DNA of 53,411 nucleotides, taken from the NCBI RefSeq assembly GCF_014697475.1, contig NZ_JACJRV010000050.1, positions 1 to 53,411 of the forward strand, written 5' to 3'. Positions 8,758-16,973 of the stretch are shown here, in pieces; the first letter of the stretch is position 1, and each line of letters begins with the position of its first letter. This DNA is from Nostoc sp. FACHB-152. GTDB taxonomy: Bacteria; Cyanobacteriota; Cyanobacteriia; Cyanobacteriales; Nostocaceae. Made by a program: the position numbers and the translations under genes. The notes under the pieces are model-generated. The model was not told the DNA's origin. It searched no databases and saw only the letters and a program-made list of their open reading frames with translations.

Positions 8758-9717
8758 ATGAATAATAAACCGCTTCTATCAATAGTTACTCCCACCTTAG
8801 GAAAATTTTCTAATTATTGGTTAGAGAATCTTTTAAAAGTAGAAGGTTCTGTTCAGTTCATTTTAGTTTATCCACCTCAAGTAAAGATTAAAGTTATAGA
8901 TGACCCCAGAGTTACAGTAATAGTTAGCCCATATAAAGGCGAAATGCCTCAAAGATTCTTAGGTTTGCTGAATGCTCAAGGTGAATATGTTTTAGCTTTA
9001 GATGATGATGATTTTGTTCATCCGCAAGTATGCGAATTAATTAGCAAATACTTTAGTAGATTTCCTACAAGCTGGATTCTCAGATTACAAAAAGCCAATA
9101 TAGATTTTAAAGATGAACAGCGCATCAAACAACCTTGGGCAGCAATTCCTGAGGCTAATCAATTAGAAATCTGCAAAAAAACACCAGAAAACCCTTATCC
9201 CTACCAAAGAGGTAATTATAAAGGTTTATTAGAAGTTCCTATTGCACCTTTAAATAAAAAATTTGACTGGCGTTATCTTATTTGGCCTTTTTTAAATAGG
9301 CAAGATAATAATGGATATCATTTTGAAAATTTCAATAATATAGTTTGGAGAAACGATTTAATACAGCAAGCCCTACCTGATCTTGCAAAAGCCACAAAAG
9401 TAGTAGGTGCAGTTACTTGGATACCATCAAGTGGTTTTGATAGATTATCAGGCTTGTTTATGCAAGCCAAATTTTTCGAGCAAGAGGCGATTATTGGACA
9501 TTGGCTACCTAAGCCAGAACAAATTAGATATCTTGATAAAGACCCAGCCTTAAAACCGCCTAGATTCCATGTAATATCTGATGCTTTATTAATTAAGCAT
9601 TTTCCCCAATACGGTTATTTTTGGAATCTTGTATTTAGTAAGTTTTACGATGTGCCTAGAACTGTAGCTAAAGCAGTTAAACTCAAGTTTTTCAAAAAAG
9701 AACAGCAGTATTCTTGA
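8758..9717 (+). CDS. Glycosyltransferase family 2 (GT-A fold)
   Basis: The protein has 319 residues. It opens with the GT2 signature LLSIVTPTLGKFSNYWLENLL and carries the metal-binding acidic run YVLALDDDDF at about residue 80. The middle is rich in aromatic and basic residues, and no membrane segment is evident. GT2 enzymes transfer sugars from NDP-sugars during polysaccharide synthesis; the specific substrate is not visible. It is divergent from a GT4 gene and followed by the minus-strand ParA/ParB-type operon, with convergent ends 29 bases apart. Confidence 0.8.
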   Translation: MNNKPLLSIVTPTLGKFSNYWLENLLKVEGSVQFILVYPPQVKIKVIDDPRVTVIVSPYKGEMPQRFLGLLNAQGEYVLALDDDDFVHPQVCELISKYFSRFPTSWILRLQKANIDFKDEQRIKQPWAAIPEANQLEICKKTPENPYPYQRGNYKGLLEVPIAPLNKKFDWRYLIWPFLNRQDNNGYHFENFNNIVWRNDLIQQALPDLAKATKVVGAVTWIPSSGFDRLSGLFMQAKFFEQEAIIGHWLPKPEQIRYLDKDPALKPPRFHVISDALLIKHFPQYGYFWNLVFSKFYDVPRTVAKAVKLKFFKKEQQYS

Positions 9718-9746
9718 TTACTATTTCTAAATTAATAGTTAGAAAT

Positions 9747-10058
9747 TTATTTATTTTGTGGAAGAGTTGGAGTAATTTGACGATGAGTGTTTAAGTATAG
9801 TTGAGTAATTATAAATCCTACACTTAAAGCTAAACTAATAGATAGGGCGATCGCTACATAATTCTTCTTCCAAACACTTAGCTTCCCTTGTTGATATGCG
9901 GTATTAGTTATATTAACTTCATGCCTAGCCTGTTCCAAAATAGACTGGAGAGCATTTATTTGTTCATCATCTAGCTTGGAAAATTTATCTTGATTGAAAG
10001 CTGCTTCTATAATTTTGATCTTTTCTTGTGGTGATACTTGTGCTAGTTCTTGTCTCAC
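9747..10058 (-). CDS. Small C-terminally membrane-anchored protein of the ParA/ParB operon
   Basis: The protein has about 103 residues from a GTG start. The frame stays open upstream to 10101 and still reads protein-like (KQSNPYEVVRQEL), so the true start may lie further up and overlap the ParB-like gene. The N-terminal 70 residues form charged helices (SPQEKIKIIEAAF, DDEQINALQSILEQA). One membrane helix follows (NYVAIALSISLALSVGFIIT), then a short polar tail, so the protein is mostly cytoplasmic. I recognise no family. As last gene of the operon it could tie the system to the membrane. Confidence 0.55.
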   Translation of the reverse strand: MRQELAQVSPQEKIKIIEAAFNQDKFSKLDDEQINALQSILEQARHEVNITNTAYQQGKLSVWKKNYVAIALSISLALSVGFIITQLYLNTHRQITPTLPQNK

Positions 10059-10087
10059 AACTTCGTAAGGATTACTTTGCTTAAATT

Positions 10088-10831
10088 TTAGATAACCCCC
10101 TCAGTAAAACTATCAATAATCTTGAGCATTGTTTTTTCACCTAAGCCTTCAACACGTTTAACTGTGTTACCAAAAGATTGAAAATTTCCATTTTTGCGTT
10201 CTTTAAGGATTGAATCTATTATTTTTTGGCTAACATTAGCTCTTTTTAACTTAGAAGTAAGCTCAGATATACTTAAATTGTTTAGTGCATCTAATGGTTC
10301 AATAGGCTTTGGAAGCTTACTATCAATTTCATTTATTTTATTAGTAATACTTTTAATTTCTCGTCTCCACTCTTCTTGTAATTCATCGGTGCGCTTTTCA
10401 ATTCGGGATTCTAAATTTGTTAATCGAGACTCGATATTTGTAATCCTTGATTCCATATTTATATTGTGAGATTCATAAATATTTGAATTATCGTTAATAA
10501 TTTTATTGTCAGAATGGTGTTTTTGATTTCTGAGTAATTTAACTTGTTCTTCGATAGATTCTTGATTACTAGGCTCTATGATAAACGCTCCAATCATTTC
10601 GCCCTTGCGTAAATCTATTTCTCTAGCTCTAGCCGCAGCATAGTATTCAAAGTGTCCATCAACGACCTCGTAAGATTCTATACTCGTACTCCGAAGTATT
10701 AAAGGATTAATAATTCCTTCGCCTTTTAAAACTAAATTTGCAATATGTTCTATATCTTTATCTGAGAAATTAGAACGTGGCACACTAGATGTAATTTGTT
10801 TTACAGGTACAAATGAAATAGACAGTAACAT
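10088..10831 (-). CDS. ParB-like N-terminal domain protein with coiled coil and helix-hairpin-helix
   Basis: This 247-residue protein has three parts. The first (about 5-90) resembles the ParB/Srx nuclease-like domain: INPLILR, then YEVVDGHFEYYAAARA where ParB proteins have the GxRR-type CTP/phosphate motif. The second (about 120-172) is a coiled coil with heptad-like IESRLTNLESRIEK repeats. The third (about 180-247) ends in a ComEA-like HhH, NFQSFGNTVKRVEGLGEKTM, which suggests sequence-independent DNA binding. The classical ParB central HTH is absent. It starts 2 bases after the stop of the nuclease-ParA gene, so the two are translationally coupled. Confidence 0.72.
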   Translation of the reverse strand: MLLSISFVPVKQITSSVPRSNFSDKDIEHIANLVLKGEGIINPLILRSTSIESYEVVDGHFEYYAAARAREIDLRKGEMIGAFIIEPSNQESIEEQVKLLRNQKHHSDNKIINDNSNIYESHNINMESRITNIESRLTNLESRIEKRTDELQEEWRREIKSITNKINEIDSKLPKPIEPLDALNNLSISELTSKLKRANVSQKIIDSILKERKNGNFQSFGNTVKRVEGLGEKTMLKIIDSFTEGVI

Positions 10832-10833
10832 TA

Positions 10834-12198
10834 TTAAATTCCTGTTTTTTGTAAAACTTCTATAGCTAGTAACTCAAACTCTTTAGCCGAGTCACCATGT
10901 GGCTTGTATTCAAATACAGACCTGGGATCAGGAACTTCTAAATCTCCTATTTGTTGAACTTGTTCTAGACATTTTGCAAGTTCTTCTCTTTGATAAATTA
11001 CAGTATCTAATACAGGCAAATCATAGCGTTGAGAAATTGCTGCTATTTGTTTAGGTAATGTATGTTGTACAAACTTAGGAAAAGTTGCAATTTTACATGC
11101 AAGAACTCCTAGTATTGTTAAAGGAGGTTTATTTAATGAGCTTCTAAATTGATTAACTTCATATTTAATGTATTCTTTTACATTAATTAAACCCTGATTA
11201 GCAAATGGTTTCAAATCTGAAGGGATAATTAGATAGTCTGATGTAATTAGTGCAATAAAAGCAAATAAATTTAAAGAAGGTGGTGTATCAATAATAACAA
11301 TATCATACTTATCCTGTACTTCTTTGAGTTTGTTTATTAATCTAGTATGGCTTGATCTCAATTCATTTAATTCTCTTTCCATTTTCATCAGATTAATATG
11401 TGATGGAATTATATCTATTTCTGGATTTGTAAATACAGATTTTCTAGCTACTTCCGTAATAGTATCAAGTTCTACTGAACGCAATATATGATAAACATAA
11501 TTATCTTTTATATTATCTGAAATTTCATCATCAAATTTAACCAATCCAGTAGCAAATGTAGTATTTGCTTGGCTATCTAAGTCTATTACTAAAACTCTTT
11601 TACCTTTCTTTCTAATAGCTGCGGCTAGATTGACTACAGTAGTAGTCTTGCCTACTCCGCCTTTATTATGGTAGACAGCAATAATTTTCATCGAATGTTT
11701 CTCCTTAATTTCACCCTTATAACTATCTGGCACTACTAAAGGTTCTGTTTTATCCAGAGGTTCCTTATCCTTTAAAGTATCTCTACCAATAAAACTTTTA
11801 ATTTCTTCTATTTTTGTCTCTACTTCCTTTCCGGAACATAAAAAAACTAATCTAATATCATCAGCTAATTTTTCATAAATTCTAATCTCTTTACCATTAG
11901 TTAATAATCCATATTTCACATTTAAGCTTGTTAAATAATGCCTAAGCCTGAGAAAATGATTATTTAAGTTTTGTTTAGGATGCTTTGCCTCCATCACAAC
12001 ACTCAGTGGCGAGTTAGCATCTATGACAAAGGGAAGAACTTGTGCCGCAAATGCTAGAAAATCTAAGCGGATGCTACCAACGGCGACTTCTTGATGCCAG
12101 GTATCGGGAGTATATCCTAGCTGTGGTAGCAAATATTGGACTATGAGTTTGCTTTCAACTTCGCTTTCGTTACGGCACAACTCAGGATTAAACGGCAA
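10834..12198 (-). CDS. HsdR_N-like nuclease domain fused to ParA ATPase
   Basis: I place the start at TTG 12198-12196, which has GAGGAG 6 bases upstream. The longer frame to 12267 begins with TTG at or upstream of the probable -10 box. The 454-residue protein has an N-terminal domain like the type I restriction R-subunit N-terminus (ESEVESKLIVQYLLPQLGY, then RLDF at 44-47 and VMEAKHP with E70/K72), an apparently intact PD-(D/E)XK site. After a charged linker comes a complete ParA domain: KGGVGKTT (179-186), VLVIDLDSQANT and IVIIDTPPS. It heads an operon with the ParB-like and membrane genes. An internal ATG could give ParA alone. Confidence 0.75.
   Translation of the reverse strand: MPFNPELCRNESEVESKLIVQYLLPQLGYTPDTWHQEVAVGSIRLDFLAFAAQVLPFVIDANSPLSVVMEAKHPKQNLNNHFLRLRHYLTSLNVKYGLLTNGKEIRIYEKLADDIRLVFLCSGKEVETKIEEIKSFIGRDTLKDKEPLDKTEPLVVPDSYKGEIKEKHSMKIIAVYHNKGGVGKTTTVVNLAAAIRKKGKRVLVIDLDSQANTTFATGLVKFDDEISDNIKDNYVYHILRSVELDTITEVARKSVFTNPEIDIIPSHINLMKMERELNELRSSHTRLINKLKEVQDKYDIVIIDTPPSLNLFAFIALITSDYLIIPSDLKPFANQGLINVKEYIKYEVNQFRSSLNKPPLTILGVLACKIATFPKFVQHTLPKQIAAISQRYDLPVLDTVIYQREELAKCLEQVQQIGDLEVPDPRSVFEYKPHGDSAKEFELLAIEVLQKTGI
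11689..11706 (-). promoter_or_regulatory. Internal ribosome-binding site and ATG for a ParA-only product
   Basis: AAGGAG at 11706-11701 lies 9 bases before ATG 11691-11689. That ATG begins MKIIAVYHNKGG, exactly where a free-standing ParA would start. It is a stronger initiation signal than the TTG of the full-length gene. Translation from here would give a ParA domain of about 285 residues without the nuclease domain. Confidence 0.5.
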
Positions 12199-12269
12199 TT
12201 TATTCTCCTCTATAAAGTTTAGGTTATGGGAAAAATACCTATATTTATTTGTTTGATTTTGGCACAAGT

Positions 12270-12275
12270 ATTATA
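12270..12275 (-). promoter_or_regulatory. Possible -10 box for the nuclease-ParA operon
   Basis: TATAAT reads on the minus strand at 12275-12270. A start of transcription near 12263 would leave a 5' leader of about 65 bases before the TTG at 12198. It would exclude the upstream TTG at 12267. No good -35 box at normal spacing is visible, so this is tentative. Confidence 0.3.
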
Positions 12276-12362
12276 GGTAAAAACCTTGTGTAAATATTTT
12301 TTAAGTATTTGTAAAAAAAAGAAATATCTTAAATTATGAACATAGTGATTGCTGAAAGCCTC

Positions 12363-12395
12363 AGATACCTGACTTTTTTAATAAGCCGGGTATCT
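12363..12395. terminator. Imperfect hairpin in the divergent ParA intergenic region
   Basis: AGATACCTGACTT (12363-12375) can pair with AAGCCGGGTATCT (12383-12395), with 12 of 13 positions pairing including one G-U and a 7-base loop. Hairpins of this AGATACC..GGGTATCT type recur in Nostoc intergenic DNA. Between divergent genes it is unlikely to terminate either one; it may be a repeat or an operator-like structure. Confidence 0.4.
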
Positions 12396-12397
12396 CT

Positions 12398-12427
12398 TTG
12401 CTGGCTGAGATTTGAGACTGCTATAAT
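12398..12427 (+). promoter_or_regulatory. Probable sigma70-type promoter for the ParA gene at 12541
   Basis: TTGCTG (12398-12403) and an extended -10 TGCTATAAT (TATAAT at 12422-12427) are separated by 18 bases. The predicted transcript would start near 12434 and have a leader of about 107 bases before the ATG. Confidence 0.45.
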
Positions 12428-12540
12428 CTGACAGCCTCAATTTTTGAGTTGCTGCAAATATTAAATTTAACGAAAGTTTTAGTTATTCAGGATGGGTGTA
12501 CGCTACCTAGATGGGAATGCGTCATCAGAGGAATTAACCA

Positions 12541-13425
12541 ATGGGATATGTAATTGCTACTGCAAATATGAAAGGCGGTGTCGGCAAAACTACTCTCACC
12601 GTCAACTTAGCTACCTGTTTGGCGAAAAATTACGGTAAGCGGGTGCTGGTATTAGACTTAGACACTCAAATCAGTGCCACACTCAGTTTGATGTCGCCTT
12701 TAGATTTTGCCAAGCGTCGTAAACAAAGGCTGACATTTAGGTATTTAATCGACGATGTTATCAATCCAGATCCTAACAGTAAGCTAACAATTAACGATAT
12801 TATTCAAAATCAAGTTTGTGGGCTTCCCGAACTTAATTTATTGCCGGGTGATATCGATTTGTATGATGAGTTTGTTGTGTCAGAAATGCTGCACAAACAA
12901 ACAGTTGCTTTTGGCGAACAAAACTTTGAAGCAGTTTGGAACCGTTTTGAACGAGTTTTGTTAAACAACATTTTAAAACCAGTGCGCGATCAGTATGATT
13001 TTATTCTTTTAGATTGCGCGCCTGGTTATAATTTGTTAACCCGCAGTGCTTTAGCTGCTAGTGATTTTTACATTCTCCCAGCCAAACCAGAACCTTTATC
13101 TGTGGTAGGCATTCAGCTTTTAGAAAGACGCATCGGTCAGTTAAAAGATAGTCACGAACAAGAAGCGAAAATAAATATCAAAATGTTGGGAATTGTTTTT
13201 AGTATGTGCAACACAAATATACTCACTGGCAGATATTACAAACAAGTTATGCACCGAGTTGTAGAAGATTTTGGTGTAGAACAAATTTGTAAGGCACAAA
13301 TCCCAGTTGATATTAATGTTGCTAAAGCTGTTGATAGTTTTATGCCGGCTGTTTTGAATGCACCTCAATCAGCTGGTTCTAAAGCATTTTTGCAGTTAAC
13401 TCAAGAGTTGTTGCAGAAATTATAG
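12541..13425 (+). CDS. ParA-family ATPase
   Basis: This 294-residue P-loop ATPase of the ParA/MinD group has the deviant Walker A KGGVGKTT at 11-18 with the signature Lys, the LVLDLDTQISAT motif, and Walker B FILLDCAPG. AGAGGA lies just upstream of the ATG. ParA proteins dimerise on ATP and bind DNA nonspecifically to position cargo. The cargo here (chromosome, carboxysome, other) is not shown, and no ParB follows it. It is divergent from, and clearly different in sequence from, the nuclease-fused ParA, so it is not a recent duplicate. Confidence 0.85.
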   Translation: MGYVIATANMKGGVGKTTLTVNLATCLAKNYGKRVLVLDLDTQISATLSLMSPLDFAKRRKQRLTFRYLIDDVINPDPNSKLTINDIIQNQVCGLPELNLLPGDIDLYDEFVVSEMLHKQTVAFGEQNFEAVWNRFERVLLNNILKPVRDQYDFILLDCAPGYNLLTRSALAASDFYILPAKPEPLSVVGIQLLERRIGQLKDSHEQEAKINIKMLGIVFSMCNTNILTGRYYKQVMHRVVEDFGVEQICKAQIPVDINVAKAVDSFMPAVLNAPQSAGSKAFLQLTQELLQKL

Positions 13426-13430
13426 AGGAG

Positions 13431-13500
13431 AGGTGACAGGCGATAGGTGACAGGTAATAGAAAATGATCTGTAACCTGTAACCTATCACCTATTTCCTAA
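13431..13500. repeat. STRR tract with inverted halves
   Basis: Repeats of the AGGTGACAGGCGATAGGTGACAGGT type are followed by their approximate complement (TAACCTGTAACCTATCACCT). The tract can fold into a long imperfect hairpin downstream of the ParA gene and might act as its terminator. Confidence 0.5.
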
Positions 13501-13505
13501 AAACT

Positions 13506-13594
13506 ACCAACTAAAGTAGAAACGCAGCGATCGCAAATTTATGGATGCTCTGCTGATTCTCCCACATTGGTAGAGTAGTTCCAACAGCGATCGC
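13506..13594 (-). pseudogene. Partial duplicate of the ileS 3' end
   Basis: These 89 bases align without gaps to 13921-14009, the last codons of ileS, at a constant offset of 415 bases and with about 11 mismatches counted by eye. The duplicate covers the region encoding the C-terminal zinc knuckles of IleRS. It has no start and no separate function that I can see. Confidence 0.8.
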
Positions 13595-13647
13595 GCTTAA
13601 ACTAAAATCAAGATGGTTTAGTCAAGGTATGGGTTGGAAATTGAGCA

Positions 13648-13719
13648 ATGGTCACAGAAACAATTACGCTGCAAATTCCACAAATACTCTATCAACGTTT
13701 AGTCAACTTTTTGATATAA
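13648..13719 (+). pseudogene. N-terminal fragment of a small gene
   Basis: An ATG frame of 23 residues reads MVTETITLQIPQILYQRLVN and then stops. The start resembles small Nostoc proteins beginning MTETITLKLPETLYQRL, possibly antitoxin-like or ribbon-helix-helix-like. The rest of such a protein is missing, so I regard it as a broken remnant. The family name is a recollection, not a search. Confidence 0.35.
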
Positions 13720-13806
13720 AAATACCTAAATACAGAAAATTATCCATATTTAGGTATAAGCTGTTACACATTTAAATTGCATAACCAGGGCGGGCAAGAT
13801 GCCCAA

Positions 13807-13851
13807 CGCCACTTGCTTCAAGCCGGGAAACCCGTCCAACGCAGTGGCTCC
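13807..13851 (-). repeat. Interspersed repeat, copy 2
   Basis: The reverse complement of this 45-base segment matches 2092-2136 at about 37 of 45 positions. A GC-rich outer part (GGGCGGGCAAGATGCCCAA at 13788-13806) extends it and contains its own short inverted repeat, GGGC..GCCC. Confidence 0.55.
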
Positions 13852-13911
13852 CCCACAAGAATTATTAAAGTTTCTGATATGCAAACTAAATGTGGTTTAG
13901 CTTATCAATTT

Positions 13912-16794
13912 TTAGAATTCACCAGCTAAAGCAGAAACGCACCTTTCGCAAATTAACGGATGCTCTGCTGATTCTCCCACATGGGTTGAGTAATTCCAGC
14001 AGCGATCGCATTTTTCACCGTCTGCATTCACAACCCCAATTCCCCAGCTATCAGACTGCGAGTTGTATTTCACATCTTGCAGTTTTTCAGGTGAACCTAC
14101 TAGGTCAACCTGGGAAGATAAAAATAAATAACGGAGTTCATCAATACCGTTACCTACAGCAGGATTAAGCGTATTTACAGAGGAGCGTAATTGCTCATCT
14201 TTCACGTAAAGCAAGATTTTTGACTCTAGAGAAGAACCGATTAACTTTTCTACCCTCGCTTGTTCTAATACTTTGTTCACATCGGTACGAATTTGCCGGA
14301 GTTGTTGCCAAAATTCCGCCAGTTCAGGATTGTGCCATTTATCCTCTAACTGCACCCAACCAGCTTCAAACACTGATTTGTATGGTGTTTTGTAGGGGAG
14401 ATATTGCCAGATATCTTCGGCAGTGTGGCAGAGAACAGGTGCGATCGCTCGTGCTAAATTCTCTAAAGCGATGTGTATTACTGTCTGACAACTGCGACGG
14501 CGAAAAGCATTCGGCGCACTGATATATAGCCTATCTTTGGCGATGTCTAAATAGAAGTTAGATAAATCCACCACACAGAAATTCTGCACAGTTTGGAAGA
14601 AGCGGAAGAATTGGAAACTATCAAACGCTTCCGTTACTTCTTGAAACACCTCACGAATGCGGTGCAGCATATATTTATCTAACTGTGGCAAATCTTCAAA
14701 AGGAATAGCATCTTTTTCGGGGTCGAAATCGTGCAAGCTACCCAACAAGAACCGCGCTGTATTGCGAATCTTGCCGCGCACATCGTTAAGTTGCTTGATG
14801 ATATTTTTACCAATACGGACATCACCGGAATAGTCTACTGATGATACCCACAATCTCAATACATCTGCACCATAAGCTGGGTCTGATTTTTGATTTTTCC
14901 CACCTTCAATGATTGCATTGGGGTCAACCACATTTCCTTCAGACTTGCTCATTTTCCGCCCTTGCTCATCCAAAGCAAAGCCGTGAGTTAACACAGTTTT
15001 GTAAGGCGCAATTCCATTTACCGCCACACTGGTTAGCAAACTCGACTGGAACCAACCGCGATGTTGGTCGGAACCTTCCAAATATATATCGGCGGGGTAG
15101 CGTAACTCTGGACGTTGCTTAACTACAGCTGCCCAAGATGAACCAGAATCAAACCATACGTCCATTGTGTCTGTACCTTTGCGGTAAGATTTGCCGTTGT
15201 TACGATAAGACTCTGGTAACAATTCTGCTACTGACAATTCCCACCAAGCATCAGAACCTTTCTCAGCGATGATGGCTTGAACATAGGTGATAGTTTCCTC
15301 ATTTAGTAGAGGTTCGCCTGTGGCTTCATCGTAGAACACTGGAATTGGCACACCCCAAGCACGCTGACGAGAAATACACCAGTCAGAACGTTCCGCCACC
15401 ATTGGCGTGATGCGATTTTCACCTTGGGCTGGTATCCATTTTACCGATGCGATCGCCTTTAATGCCTCTTCCCTAAATCCTTCCACTGAAGCAAACCACT
15501 GTTCCGTCGCCCGGAAAATCGTTGGTTTCTTCGTCCGCCAGTCATAAGGATACTTGTGTGCGTAAGCTTCTTCCTTCAACAGCGAACCCGCCGCCGCCAG
15601 CGCATCAATTACCGCCTGATTTCCATCACCCAACACATTTAACCCAGCAAACTGTCCCGCCTCTTCGGTAAAGTTGCCGTTGTCATCCACTGGCGCAAGG
15701 ATAGGCAAGCCGTAACGCTGACCCACAATGTAGTCTTCTTGACCGTGACCAGGCGCAGTATGTACCAACCCAGTACCCGACTCAGTAGTAATGTAGTCAC
15801 CACCAACTACAACCGCACTTTCGCGGTCATATAAAGGATGACGGTAAGTAGTATGTTCTAAATCCTTACCCTTAAAAGTCGCCTTCACCGTCAACTCAGC
15901 CACGATAGTCGCTGCCAACCGTTCCACCAAATCCGCCGCCACAATGAGATATTTGAAATTACTTTGCGTCTCTGCGCCTTTGCGTGAGATTTCCACCACC
16001 GCGTAATTCAAATCCCCATTTACCGCCACAGCCAAGTTACCGGGAATTGTCCAAGGCGTAGTAGTCCAGACAGCCACACCCAACTCTGACTGATATTCGC
16101 CCAAAGCCGATTTTGCTGCTTCCGACAAACCCGTAACAGGGAACGCAGCATAGATACTGCGTGAAGTATGACCTTCTGGATATTCCAACTCCGCCTCAGC
16201 CAACGCTGTCTTAGAACTCGGACTCCAGTGAACAGGCTTCAACCCACGATAGATGTATCCTTTCAACACCATCTGCCCGAAAACACCAATCTGTGCCGCC
16301 TCGTATTCCGGCTTCAGCGTCAAATATGGGTTATCCCAGTCACCCCAAACACCATAGCGTTGGAAACTTTTACGTTGGTCATCTACCGTTGCTAAAGCAA
16401 ATTCTTTCGCTTTCTGACGCAATTGCAAAGGCGTTAAATTTTGCCGTTCTGCTGACTTGAGATTTTGCAAAACTTTCAGTTCAATTGGTAAGCCGTGGCA
16501 GTCCCAACCAGGCACATAACGAACCTTACGCCCTTGTAACAACTGGTAGCGATTAATAATATCTTTAAGAATTTTATTTAAGGCATGACCAATATGCAGA
16601 GAGCCATTTGCGTAGGGAGGGCCATCATGCAGTATAAATAATTCGCCTGGATTTTCTTGCGACAGGCGTTCAAAAATTTGATTTTCTGCCCAAAACTTTT
16701 GAATTTCGGGTTCACGCTTGATGGCGTTAGCCCGCATCTCAAAATTAGTTTTAGGTAGATTTACAGTGTCTTTGTAACTTCCAGTTTCCGTCAC
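13912..16794 (-). CDS. ileS: Isoleucyl-tRNA synthetase
   Basis: This class I synthetase charges tRNA-Ile with isoleucine in the cytoplasm. The 960-residue length is normal for bacterial IleRS. The HIGH motif reads HIGH inside YANGSLHIGHALNK (about 60-73) and the KMSKS loop is GRKMSKSEGNVVDP (about 600). An editing domain with WTTTPWTIPGNLAV and the C-terminal zinc finger CDRCWNYS...CERC are present. The ATG at 16794 begins MTETGSYKDTVNLPKT, a usual cyanobacterial N-terminus. An 89-base duplicate of its 3' end lies downstream at 13506-13594. Confidence 0.97.
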   Translation of the reverse strand: MTETGSYKDTVNLPKTNFEMRANAIKREPEIQKFWAENQIFERLSQENPGELFILHDGPPYANGSLHIGHALNKILKDIINRYQLLQGRKVRYVPGWDCHGLPIELKVLQNLKSAERQNLTPLQLRQKAKEFALATVDDQRKSFQRYGVWGDWDNPYLTLKPEYEAAQIGVFGQMVLKGYIYRGLKPVHWSPSSKTALAEAELEYPEGHTSRSIYAAFPVTGLSEAAKSALGEYQSELGVAVWTTTPWTIPGNLAVAVNGDLNYAVVEISRKGAETQSNFKYLIVAADLVERLAATIVAELTVKATFKGKDLEHTTYRHPLYDRESAVVVGGDYITTESGTGLVHTAPGHGQEDYIVGQRYGLPILAPVDDNGNFTEEAGQFAGLNVLGDGNQAVIDALAAAGSLLKEEAYAHKYPYDWRTKKPTIFRATEQWFASVEGFREEALKAIASVKWIPAQGENRITPMVAERSDWCISRQRAWGVPIPVFYDEATGEPLLNEETITYVQAIIAEKGSDAWWELSVAELLPESYRNNGKSYRKGTDTMDVWFDSGSSWAAVVKQRPELRYPADIYLEGSDQHRGWFQSSLLTSVAVNGIAPYKTVLTHGFALDEQGRKMSKSEGNVVDPNAIIEGGKNQKSDPAYGADVLRLWVSSVDYSGDVRIGKNIIKQLNDVRGKIRNTARFLLGSLHDFDPEKDAIPFEDLPQLDKYMLHRIREVFQEVTEAFDSFQFFRFFQTVQNFCVVDLSNFYLDIAKDRLYISAPNAFRRRSCQTVIHIALENLARAIAPVLCHTAEDIWQYLPYKTPYKSVFEAGWVQLEDKWHNPELAEFWQQLRQIRTDVNKVLEQARVEKLIGSSLESKILLYVKDEQLRSSVNTLNPAVGNGIDELRYLFLSSQVDLVGSPEKLQDVKYNSQSDSWGIGVVNADGEKCDRCWNYSTHVGESAEHPLICERCVSALAGEF

Positions 16795-16973
16795 AGCTTC
16801 ATGCCTAAGAATATATGTGCAGGTTTTATCAATTATAGAAGATGGCCGGAAGTCTAAAATTACCTCTTTTGCTCAACCGCATAGACTGCGGTAATTATTA
16901 GCACTTTAAATATGAGAAATTGAAAAAGTACGGATTCCATCTCACAGAAATTATTAGATTATCTTCAGTTAAT

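Noticed and set aside
12198-12267. Longer TTG start for the nuclease-ParA gene
   Set aside because: It would lie at or upstream of the probable transcription start, and the TTG at 12198 has a strong GAGGAG.
13431-13500. Possible CRISPR-like repeats
   Set aside because: Units are short, degenerate and without spacers; this is an STRR. No CRISPR array is seen anywhere in the window.
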